Assembly: GCF_013137895.1 (NCBI RefSeq)
Contig: NZ_CP053538.1
Coordinates: 681,501 to 745,500, forward strand
Origin: Hymenobacter taeanensis
GTDB lineage: Bacteria > Bacteroidota > Bacteroidia > Cytophagales > Hymenobacteraceae
Length of the DNA stretch: 64,000 nucleotides
Direction of reading: 5' to 3'
Made by a program: the position numbers and the translations under genes. The notes below the pieces were generated by a model. That model was not told the origin of the DNA, did not search any database, and saw nothing but the letters and a program-made list of their open reading frames with translations. Positions 26,907-33,423 of this stretch are shown here, piece after piece. Each line of letters opens with the position of its first letter. Within the stretch, counting starts at the first letter, position 1.

Positions 26907-28046
26907 TTAGCCAATGGCCTGCTTGAGGTCTTCTATTAGGTCTTCGGCATCCTCAATGCCTACACTCAAGCGTATCAACGAATCAGACAAGCCTGCCTTG
27001 CGGCGCTCCTCGGCCGGAATGCTGGCGTGGGTCATGGTGGCGGGGTGCCCCGAGAGGCTCTCTACACCTCCAAGGCTCTCGGCCAGCGAGAACAGCTCAA
27101 ACTTCTCCAGCACCGCAATGGCATCCTCTTTCCGGTCGCCCTCGAGCACAAAGGAAATCATGCCGCCAAAGCCACGCATTTGCTTGGCTGCCACTTCATG
27201 GTTCGGATGATCGGGGAAGCCAGGCCAGTACACTTTACCTACTTTGGGGTGGCTCTTGAGGAACTCAGCTACGGCACGGCCATTCTCACAGTGGCGCTGC
27301 ATGCGCACGTGCAGCGTTTTCAGGCCTCGCAGCACCAGGAAGCAATCCTGAGGACCGGGCGTACCACCGCAGGCATTCTGCAGGAAGCGCAACCGCTCGT
27401 GCAGCTCATCATCTTTCACCACAATGGCGCCCATCACCACATCAGAGTGGCCGCCCATATATTTGGTGAGCGAGTACATCACCATATCAGCGCCCAAATC
27501 AAGTGGGGTTTGCAGATACGGCGTAGAGAAGGTGTTATCCACCACCAGTAGGGCACCTACCTTTTTGGCTACTGCCGCCGCCGCTTCAATATCAATAATG
27601 TTCAGCAGCGGGTTGGTGGGCGTTTCTACCCAGATAAGCTTGGTGCGCTCATTGGCTACGGCCTCCACCTGCGTCATATCGTGCATGGATACGAAATGGA
27701 ACTTGATGCCGTAATTGGCAAACACCTTCGTGAAAAGGCGGTAGCTGCCCCCATACAGGTCGTTAGTGGAAATTACTTCATCGCCGGGCTGCAGCAGCTT
27801 CACAATGCAGTCGATGGCAGCCATACCGGAGGCAAAGGCCAGGCCGTGCTTACCATTATCCAGGGCCGCCAGCGCATCCTGCAGCTGGGTGCGGGTGGGG
27901 TTGTGGGTACGGGAGTATTCAAAGCCTTTGTGGTCGCCGGGCGAGCGTTGCACATAGGTTGAGGTCTGATAGATGGGCGTCATGATGGCCCCAGTTTCGG
28001 GGTCAGGATGCACACCGGCGTGAATGGCTTTGGTTCCGAATTTCAT
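26907..28046 (-). CDS. metB: Cystathionine gamma-synthase (PLP-dependent)
   Basis: 379 residues, the usual length for the Cys/Met metabolism PLP enzymes. Signatures: YSRTHNPTR, FASGMAAI, the aspartate in VVDNTFSTP and the PLP lysine Lys195 in YSLTKYMGGHSD. The C-terminal GGVESLSGHPATMTH is typical of gamma-synthases and gamma-lyases. It joins an activated homoserine ester and cysteine to cystathionine in methionine synthesis. A gamma-lyase (reverse transsulfuration) activity cannot be separated by motifs alone. A -7-like element lies 44 bases upstream. Confidence 0.88.
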   Translation of the reverse strand: MKFGTKAIHAGVHPDPETGAIMTPIYQTSTYVQRSPGDHKGFEYSRTHNPTRTQLQDALAALDNGKHGLAFASGMAAIDCIVKLLQPGDEVISTNDLYGGSYRLFTKVFANYGIKFHFVSMHDMTQVEAVANERTKLIWVETPTNPLLNIIDIEAAAAVAKKVGALLVVDNTFSTPYLQTPLDLGADMVMYSLTKYMGGHSDVVMGAIVVKDDELHERLRFLQNACGGTPGPQDCFLVLRGLKTLHVRMQRHCENGRAVAEFLKSHPKVGKVYWPGFPDHPNHEVAAKQMRGFGGMISFVLEGDRKEDAIAVLEKFELFSLAESLGGVESLSGHPATMTHASIPAEERRKAGLSDSLIRLSVGIEDAEDLIEDLKQAIG

Positions 28047-28089
28047 AAGGGCGGGACGCGGGAGATTAAAGACTGGTGGATATGAAGCG

Positions 28090-28097
28090 CAAAGGTA
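28090..28097 (-). promoter_or_regulatory. Bacteroidota -7 element for cystathionine gamma-synthase
   Basis: On the minus strand the sequence reads TACCTTTG, matching TAnnTTTG, 44 bases upstream of the start at 28046. No clear TTG was found at the -33 position. Confidence 0.4.
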
Positions 28098-28245
28098 AAA
28101 ATGTAGGGCATGTACGTGCAGCCCCGCAGCAGCGGCCTAGGGCCCTTAGCTGTAGAAGCAGATTCGGACGCGTCTTGTTTGCGGTTCTACTGGCAGCGTC
28201 TTTCTTTAACGACAAAATTCTATTCATACTTTTCACTTTATCCGT

Positions 28246-29186
28246 TTGAAAAAACTCCTGTTCCTGGGGGCTTTTGTGTGCTTCCACATTGCCGCCCACA
28301 CTGCCAGCACCCCTCCTGACTCTGTGGCTCTCTACTAAGCCTACGTGCAGGCCGTGCAAGACTCACTGCACTACCAGACGGGCCACGTTACGCTTCCTAA
28401 CGGCGTGGGTGAAAGCAACGTCCCGAAAGGTTTTCGCTATCTTGATGTAGCCCAAAGCACTAAGGTTCTGACTAAGCTGTGGGGCAACCCTACCGCCGAA
28501 AACCTGGGCATGCTCTTCCCCGCCGACCGTGGTCCGCTGGATGAAAACAACTGGGCCTTTGTGGTGCAGTACGATGAGATGGGCTACGTGAAGGATGATG
28601 ACGCCGACGATATCAACTACGACGACCTGCTCAAGGATATGCAGTCGGATTTGGTAGCGACCAACAAAGAGCGCGCTGAGGCCGGCTATGGCACTGTAAC
28701 TCTGGTGGGCTGGGCTGCCAAATCATTCTACGACAAGCAGCTCAATGCCCTACACTGGGCTAAGGAGCTGAAGTTTAACGGCGAAGACGAAAACACCCTG
28801 AATTATAATGTGCGCGCCTACTAGGCCGCAAGGGAGTACTCGTGCTGAATGCGGTAGGCACACCCAACCAGCTAGCGGAAGTTCGGAGCAGTATTCCGGG
28901 GGTTATGCAGGGCGTGAGCTTCAGCAAGGGCCTCCGCTACACCGACTTCGACCCCAAACTGGGTGAAATGGCTGCGTATGGCACTGGTGGCCTGATTGCC
29001 GGTAAGGTTCTGGCGAAAGTGGGCTTCTTTGCCCTGATTCTGAAGTTTTGGAGAATTCTGCTGGCGCTGCTGGCAGCGGCCTGGACGGCCATTCGCCGCT
29101 TCTTTGGGGCCAAAAGCCCCAGGGATAAGGCTGCACAGCCAGCCCTGGCAGGCGGCCCCGCCCCCGATACTGAACCCGAAGCGTAG
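28246..29186 (+). pseudogene. DUF2167 membrane-anchored protein, broken by a stop and a frameshift
   Basis: The reading begins at a TTG (28246; signal peptide LKKLLFLGAFVCFHIAAH), runs into an in-frame TAA at 28336-28338, resumes as a good DUF2167 match (TGHVTLPNGVG...FRYLD, WGNP, GMLFP, NWAFVVQYDEMGYVKDDDA, LHWAKELKF) and hits TAG at 28822-28824. The expected continuation GRKGVLVLNAVG lies two bases out of frame from 28821, and the second part has the usual C-terminal transmembrane helix. So there are at least two lesions: a nonsense codon after residue 30 and a 2-base insertion or 1-base loss near 28819. The family is a Bacteroidota/Proteobacteria membrane protein of unknown function. Confidence 0.8.
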
Positions 29187-29215
29187 CCTTCGGCAGCAAT
29201 ATTACGTTCTTACCT

Positions 29216-29250
29216 TCGGGCCGGCATAACAAGCCGGCCCGATTGTTTTT
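29216..29250 (+). terminator. Intrinsic terminator after the DUF2167 pseudogene
   Basis: A 10-base stem, CGGGCCGGC arm at 29217-29225 with GCCGGCCCG at 29233-29241, followed by a T-run to 29250. It shows that the next gene starts at the ATG 29258, not at the TTG inside the T-run. Confidence 0.75.
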
Positions 29251-29257
29251 GCTGCCT

Positions 29258-29968
29258 ATGTTGTTTCTCAAGGAGCTATTTCAGAAGAACGCTTCCACCC
29301 TGCTCTCTATGTTTCTGCTCGTGGCTCTTCCCGTTTTAGGAAGCTCCTCGCTCAGCTATGTGCTCTACCGTAACCAGGCCTTATTAGAGCAACTCACGCC
29401 CGGGCAAAGCATTTTCTACTTTGTAGTTATTGCTTTTACTATGGCCTTTGCTCTTACCCCCACCACCTTTGTGGCCTTGGTTACCGGGTTTTACCTGGGG
29501 TGGCCTGGGCTGCCCGGCATGGTACTGGCCTACGCCCTGGCGGCCTTCATTGGCTACCACATTGCTGCCTCTCTCGACCATGGCAAGATGCTGCACTTTC
29601 TGCACCACTTCCCCAAAGCCGATGCCGTGATGAAAGAGCTGAAAACCCAGAGCTGGCAGCTGATCATCTTAACCCGCATTTCGCCGGTACTCCCCTTTGC
29701 GCTCATGACGTTTGTGCTGGCGGTCATGCGCGTTGATGCTCGGCGGTTTTTGGTGGCTTCCGTTATCGGGATGCTACCGCGCAGCTTGTTCTTCTACTGG
29801 CTCGGCACCAAAGCCCAGGATGTAGTTGCCCTACTCCAAGACCCCGACACCGGTACCATGGGCAAGCTCTTGGTAATAGGCTTGGTGGCCATTTCGCTGT
29901 TTGGCCTTTATTATCTCTTCAACCGCGCTTTGCAACGCACCTTAAGTAAAGACGCAGGAAAAAAATAA
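29258..29968 (+). CDS. TVP38/TMEM64 (VTT-domain) membrane protein
   Basis: 236 residues from the ATG at 29258. Six or so hydrophobic segments, with the VTT signature region FALTPTTFVALVTGFYLGWPG, the re-entrant-helix-like GMVLAYALAAFIGYHIA and the arginine-containing LIILTRISPVLPFALMTF. Members of this DedA-related superfamily act in lipid scrambling or membrane homeostasis at the inner membrane. It stands alone between a terminator and the tRNA gene. Confidence 0.87.
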   Translation: MLFLKELFQKNASTLLSMFLLVALPVLGSSSLSYVLYRNQALLEQLTPGQSIFYFVVIAFTMAFALTPTTFVALVTGFYLGWPGLPGMVLAYALAAFIGYHIAASLDHGKMLHFLHHFPKADAVMKELKTQSWQLIILTRISPVLPFALMTFVLAVMRVDARRFLVASVIGMLPRSLFFYWLGTKAQDVVALLQDPDTGTMGKLLVIGLVAISLFGLYYLFNRALQRTLSKDAGKK

Positions 29969-30040
29969 AAAAAATTTCCCTGAAATTCAGCACCTTGCAG
30001 TCTTTCTCTAACAGATTGAAGAGAAAATACAGCAGCTAGC

Positions 30041-30072
30041 TTGCACGGCCGGAAATTTACCCGCTATCTTTG
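30041..30072 (+). promoter_or_regulatory. Bacteroidota-type promoter of tRNA-Arg
   Basis: TTG at 30041-30043 and TATCTTTG at 30065-30072 are separated by 21 bases, fitting the TTG / TAnnTTTG consensus of the Bacteroidota primary sigma factor. The tRNA starts 41 bases further on, after a small CGGAG-CTCCG leader hairpin (30084-30098). Confidence 0.7.
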
Positions 30073-30113
30073 CACAACCAAAACGGAGAAACGCTCCGCT
30101 AAAAGGTAAAAAT

Positions 30114-30187
30114 GGTTGTGTAGCTCAATTGGATAGAGCATCTGACTACGAATCAGAAGGTTTAAGGTTCGACTCCTTACACGACCA
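30114..30187 (+). tRNA. tRNA-Arg (anticodon ACG)
   Basis: A full cloverleaf can be drawn: acceptor GGTTGTG/CACGACC (30114-30120 with 30180-30186), D stem GCTC/GAGC, anticodon stem TCTGA/TCAGA with loop CTACGAA (anticodon ACG at 30148-30150), T stem TAAGG/CCTTA with TTCGACT, and discriminator A at 30187. CCA is not encoded. A34 is expected to become inosine through TadA, reading CGU, CGC and CGA. A strong terminator follows. Confidence 0.95.
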
Positions 30188-30190
30188 CTA

Positions 30191-30225
30191 AAAGGCCCCC
30201 AGCAACATGCTGAGGGCCTTTTTTT
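30191..30225 (+). terminator. Terminator of tRNA-Arg
   Basis: GGCCCCCAGCA and TGCTGAGGGCC form an 11-base stem with one mismatch around a short loop, flanked by A and T runs; the T-run spans about 30219-30225. Confidence 0.8.
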
Positions 30226-30398
30226 ATTCTTTTATTGTGGTGTAACAATCGTAGAGCCTAATCTGACTTTTTAGCTAAAGGCTATATTCTATTAAGTGCC
30301 GCAAGTATCTTGTGTTCCTACACGAGTTTTATGGCATGGGGATTTATTTCGTGGCAAGTGTGTTATCAGGTACTGCCCTGCTCTTCGTAACACACCTC

Positions 30399-30806
30399 AT
30401 GCAATTAGTTGCTTACCGCCCTGAATACCGTATCTACCTGGATACGCGCCTCAACATGCTGCTCTATGAGCAGCTAGAGGAAATGACTTTTGTAAAGCAA
30501 CTCCCCTATTACTTGGGCGACTGCCAGCGAGCGTTAGAGCATATGCAGCCCGGCTTTACGGTTCTCTGCGATGTTCGGCGCACACTAGGCCCCAACGTGG
30601 ATTTGCTGCCTACATTTTTGCGCAGCCACCAGCTCATGCTGGCGGCGGGCGTTGCTATTATGGCAGAGGTGTACCCGGCTGGCCCGACGCGCATGCCGGT
30701 AAGCCGCATGTTGAATCAGCTTTCTTCCTTGCCTACCCGCCAGTTTACTGACTTAGCCGCCGCTGAGAACTTCTTACAGAGCTACGGCACGTCCGTTGCC
30801 TCTTAA
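30399..30806 (+). CDS. Conserved small hypothetical protein (possible STAS-like fold)
   Basis: 135 residues from the ATG at 30399 (MQLVAYRPEYRIYLDTRLNML); the frame is open from an ATG at 30312, which would add a hydrophobic 29-residue leader, so a membrane-anchored form cannot be excluded. The pattern of alternating strands and helices (YRIYLDTRLN, QRALEHMQPGFTVLCDVRR, HQLMLAAGVAIMAEVYPAG, FTDLAAAENFLQSY) resembles STAS/SEC14-like or heme-free sensor-type small proteins common in Hymenobacter-like genomes. I recognise no named family. It is monocistronic. Confidence 0.6.
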   Translation: MQLVAYRPEYRIYLDTRLNMLLYEQLEEMTFVKQLPYYLGDCQRALEHMQPGFTVLCDVRRTLGPNVDLLPTFLRSHQLMLAAGVAIMAEVYPAGPTRMPVSRMLNQLSSLPTRQFTDLAAAENFLQSYGTSVAS

Positions 30807-31031
30807 AAATCTGTTGCAGCCTCCTGATGTTAGCGCGTACTTGTGCTCCTTATATTATTGAGTTACTCTGAAGCTATTGTTCGCTCCTAGTAGCTGCGTC
30901 CAGTGCATTCTGGCTATAGGTTGGCAGGTCTGGGCATCAGTTCACCACCGATTTTAGTGCTTCGTCAGCCCGTTTTACACGATGACAATACACTTGGAAA
31001 CGAGTATCAGTCTGTGGTCAGGAAGCCCTAT

Positions 31032-31071
31032 AACCCAGAAAGCCTCTCCACGCAGAGGGGCTTTCTGGGTT
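31032..31071. terminator. Hairpin, probable terminator
   Basis: AACCCAGAAAGCC (31032-31044) and GGCTTTCTGGGTT (31059-31071) are exact reverse complements, with further CTC/GAG pairing inside. It lies 225 bases past the hypothetical gene, so it may end an unrecognised short transcript or act as a distal terminator. It lacks a long T-run. Confidence 0.5.
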
Positions 31072-31130
31072 GTAGGCAGCTAATAGGAAGCAGATGTAAC
31101 TGAAAGCTGTGCCACTGACGCGCCCTTGCC

Positions 31131-31138
31131 TATCTTTG
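31131..31138 (+). promoter_or_regulatory. Bacteroidota -7 element for the ferredoxin reductase gene
   Basis: TATCTTTG, identical to the tRNA -7 element, about 90 bases upstream of the reductase start. The -33 element is not clear. Confidence 0.45.
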
Positions 31139-31229
31139 CACCCGCATTTGCGCGCTAACCCAACGTTTTAGGCTAGCTAGCTGTTATGAGCATGGCCCTG
31201 GGCCATTTGTTTATTCTCACTTTTCGCTG

Positions 31230-32243
31230 ATGAATTCCATTTCCACCGATATCTGCATTATCGGGGCCGGCCCGGTGGGGCTGTTCGCCGTATTTGAAGC
31301 CGGATTGTTGAAGCTGCGCTGCCACGTGGTAGATGCGCTGCCCCAGGTGGGCGGTCAGCTCTCTGAGATATACCCGAAGAAGCCTATTTATGATATTCCG
31401 GGTTTTCCGGAAGTGCTGGCCGGTGATTTGGTAAGCAACCTGATGCGCCAGATTGAGCCCTTTCATCCTACGTTTACGCTAGGTGAGCGGGTAGAGCGCT
31501 TTGCCAAGCTCGAGGATGGCTCCTTTCAACTGTTTACTACTGATGGCACCGAGATTCTGTGCAAGGCTATTGCTATTGCAGGTGGCCTAGGCTCGTTTGA
31601 GCCCCGCAAGCCGGCCATCGAAAACCTGGAGAACTATGAGAGCGGCAAGGGTGTGTACTACATGGTGCGCGACCCCGAGACGTTCCGTGATAAGCGCTTG
31701 GTAATTGCCGGCGGCGGCGACTCAGCCCTCGACTGGACTATTTTCCTGGCTGACGTAGCGAAAGAGGTAACCCTGGTACACCGGGGCACCACCTTCCGCG
31801 GCGCCGCCGACTCAGCCGAGAAAGTAAAGCATCTGCATGATGCCGGCAAAGTTCGCCTGGTGCTTTCTTCCAACGTTACGCACGTACACGGCCCCGAGCA
31901 ACTGGAAGCCGTAACTATCACGCCTAACAGTGGCGAGCCGGAAACGCTGCACGTAGATAGCTTTATCCCGCTGTTTGGCCTTACCCCCAAACTGGGTCCA
32001 ATTGGTGAGTGGGGCTTGGAGCTGGAAGATGATGCCGTGAAAGTGAATACCGTTGACTACTCTACTTCAGAGCCAGGTATTTTTGCTATCGGCGACATCA
32101 ACACGTACCCCGGTAAGCTGAAACTCATTCTCTGCGGCTTCCATGAGGCGGCCTTAATGTGCCAAGGTGCCTTCAAATACATCAACCCCGATAAAAAGTA
32201 CGTGCTCAAGTACACTACGGTAAACGGGGTGCCTACCTTGTAA
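31230..32243 (+). CDS. Ferredoxin-NADP reductase, thioredoxin-reductase-like type
   Basis: 337 residues. The FAD-binding Rossmann motif IIGAGPVGLFAVFEAG begins near residue 10, the NAD(P)-binding motif VIAGGGDSALDWTIFL lies in the middle, and FAIGDINTYPGKLKLILCGFHEAA is the C-terminal FAD contact. There is no CxxC redox pair between the domains, which distinguishes this ferredoxin/flavodoxin reductase branch from thioredoxin reductase. It passes electrons between NADPH and ferredoxin in the cytoplasm. The [2Fe-2S] ferredoxin 72 bases downstream is the likely partner. Confidence 0.88.
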   Translation: MNSISTDICIIGAGPVGLFAVFEAGLLKLRCHVVDALPQVGGQLSEIYPKKPIYDIPGFPEVLAGDLVSNLMRQIEPFHPTFTLGERVERFAKLEDGSFQLFTTDGTEILCKAIAIAGGLGSFEPRKPAIENLENYESGKGVYYMVRDPETFRDKRLVIAGGGDSALDWTIFLADVAKEVTLVHRGTTFRGAADSAEKVKHLHDAGKVRLVLSSNVTHVHGPEQLEAVTITPNSGEPETLHVDSFIPLFGLTPKLGPIGEWGLELEDDAVKVNTVDYSTSEPGIFAIGDINTYPGKLKLILCGFHEAALMCQGAFKYINPDKKYVLKYTTVNGVPTL

Positions 32244-32251
32244 TTCAATTG

Positions 32252-32315
32252 CCGGTTGCCAGTTGCCAGTTCAGGCTGCACCAACTGGCAACTGGTAACC
32301 GGTAACTGATAACTT
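32252..32315 (+). repeat. Heptamer repeats forming a large inverted repeat before the ferredoxin gene
   Basis: Arms of 20 bases (32252-32271 and 32283-32302) are reverse complements at 19 of 20 positions around an 11-base loop. The right arm is built of heptamers AACTGGC, AACTGGT, AACCGGT, AACTGAT and continues as AACTT directly into the ferredoxin ATG at 32316. The left arm repeats GTTGCCA. The tract fills most of the gap between reductase and ferredoxin. Confidence 0.75.
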
Positions 32316-32642
32316 ATGACTGACGAAGTACGCGTATATGTAGAAGAGGCGCCCGGTCATCGGCGCGAGGTAGTAGCGCCCACCGACATGGGCCTGAGCC
32401 TGATGGAAGTGCTGAAAGCATCGGGTTACGATATTCAGGCTACCTGCGGCGGTATGGCTTTGTGTGGCACGTGTCACATTGAAGTGCTGGCTGGCCCGGC
32501 CCTCGATGAGCCTTCGGATGAGGAACTGTATATGTTGGAAAGCCTGCCCGTAATGAGCCAGGGCAGCCGCCTCTCCTGCCAGGTACGCGTTACGCCGCGC
32601 CTCGATGGTTTGGTGCTGCGCCTAATGCCCCAACAGGCCTAG
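32316..32642 (+). CDS. [2Fe-2S] ferredoxin (adrenodoxin/ISC type)
   Basis: 108 residues. Cluster ligands are Cys44, Cys50 and Cys53 (ATCGGMALCGTCHIEVL) and Cys88 (SRLSCQVRV), the C-x5-C-x2-C...C spacing of vertebrate/ISC-type ferredoxins, with the acidic DEPSDEELYMLE segment used for partner docking. It is a soluble one-electron carrier. It sits directly after the ferredoxin reductase gene and probably works with it. The intergenic heptamer repeat abuts its start codon. It is followed by a bidirectional terminator. Confidence 0.9.
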   Translation: MTDEVRVYVEEAPGHRREVVAPTDMGLSLMEVLKASGYDIQATCGGMALCGTCHIEVLAGPALDEPSDEELYMLESLPVMSQGSRLSCQVRVTPRLDGLVLRLMPQQA

Positions 32643-32676
32643 CGTTACTCTGCCGAAGCTACAGCTCTTAAACGTC

Positions 32677-32726
32677 ATAAAAGCCAACGGGCCCACTTTG
32701 CAGAAGGTGGGCCCGTTGGCTTTTAT
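32677..32726. terminator. Bidirectional terminator between convergent genes
   Basis: A perfect 20-base inverted repeat (32677-32696 with 32707-32726, arm ATAAAAGCCAACGGGCCCAC) around a 10-base loop. A/T-rich ends serve both the ferredoxin gene and the convergent gene at 32741. Confidence 0.8.
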
Positions 32727-32740
32727 ATACCCCAGGGGGC

Positions 32741-33202
32741 CTAGCGCCGACGACGGGTGCTGGTTTTGGCGCTGGTAGTTTTCTTTTTGGCCGAGCTGCT
32801 GGGTTTGCGCTTTGAGCTACTGCTGCTCCTGTGCGACGAACTGGTTCTGTGCGTGCTATGGCTCGTGCGGTGAGAGGAGGTTGTAGGGCGGTGATAAGCA
32901 GGTTTGGCCTCTGCTTCTTCAGGCTTAGGAGCCTCAACTGCTTCTAGGGCACGGGCTGCAGTTTCTACGGCCGGCTGGGTAGTAGCTTCTTCATGGGCTG
33001 CGGCGCGCAGAGCAGCCGCCTGCTTGCGCCGCACGGGCATCAAAAAGTCGCGCTCGGCTCGCTCTTGGGCTGAGAGCTTTTCTTCCCCAGGTAAAGCCGT
33101 GGGGGTAACGGTAGCAGAAACCGAAGGCTGTTTTTCGCCTTGAGCCAGCACCGGAACGCTGCCCAACAGCAGCCCGGCCATCAACACATATAGCTTACGC
33201 AT
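32741..33202 (-). CDS. Secreted protein with Ser/Lys/Arg-rich histone-like tail
   Basis: 153 residues from the ATG at 33202 (MRKLYVLMAGLLLGSVPVLAQ, a clear signal peptide); several ATGs lie just upstream in frame, the outermost at 33232. The middle is Ala/Glu-rich (RKQAAALRAAAHEEATTQ), and the last 50 or so residues are almost only Ser, Thr, His, Lys and Arg ending in TRRRR. No domain is recognised. The tail could bind polyanions such as DNA, lipopolysaccharide or the exopolysaccharide; that is inferred from composition. A good promoter lies at 33230-33260. Confidence 0.7.
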   Translation of the reverse strand: MRKLYVLMAGLLLGSVPVLAQGEKQPSVSATVTPTALPGEEKLSAQERAERDFLMPVRRKQAAALRAAAHEEATTQPAVETAARALEAVEAPKPEEAEAKPAYHRPTTSSHRTSHSTHRTSSSHRSSSSSKRKPSSSAKKKTTSAKTSTRRRR

Positions 33203-33229
33203 CATCATCATTCTGAAATAGAAAGGCTG

Positions 33230-33260
33230 CAAAGGTACGGCTCATAACCGTCAGACTCAA
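33230..33260 (-). promoter_or_regulatory. Bacteroidota-type promoter of the secreted basic-tail gene
   Basis: On the minus strand TTG (33260-33258), 20 bases, then TACCTTTG (33237-33230). This fits the TTG / TAnnTTTG consensus, with the ATG at 33202 close behind. It also supports the downstream ATG over the one at 33232, which would overlap the promoter. Confidence 0.6.
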
Positions 33261-33423
33261 CCCTAAGTTATTTCGACCGTGCCCAATGTGCCCTTCGTCT
33301 GCTGAATAAGGGTGTTTACCTTCAAAATAGCGTTGTCATCTCTTTACAGAATGAAACTTGGCCTTAGTTTATTTCCTCTCGGAAAACTTACTTGGCACAC
33401 ATGCATACTGCACCTGGCCTGGC

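Larger units (their letters stand above)
30807..31229. other. Intergenic region with a hairpin and a promoter element
   Basis: About 420 bases without a supportable gene. It contains a strong hairpin at 31032-31071 and a TATCTTTG element at 31131-31138, both listed separately. Confidence 0.5.

Noticed and set aside
28066..28359. 97-residue minus-strand open frame
   Set aside because: It covers the promoter of the cystathionine gamma-synthase gene and the start of the DUF2167 pseudogene on the other strand; no domain.
29243..29257. TTG start five codons upstream for the TVP38 gene
   Set aside because: It lies in the T-run of the preceding terminator.
30903..31103. 66-residue open frame containing the 31032-31071 hairpin
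   Set aside because: The frame is explained by the hairpin; no family, no promoter and poor codon pattern.
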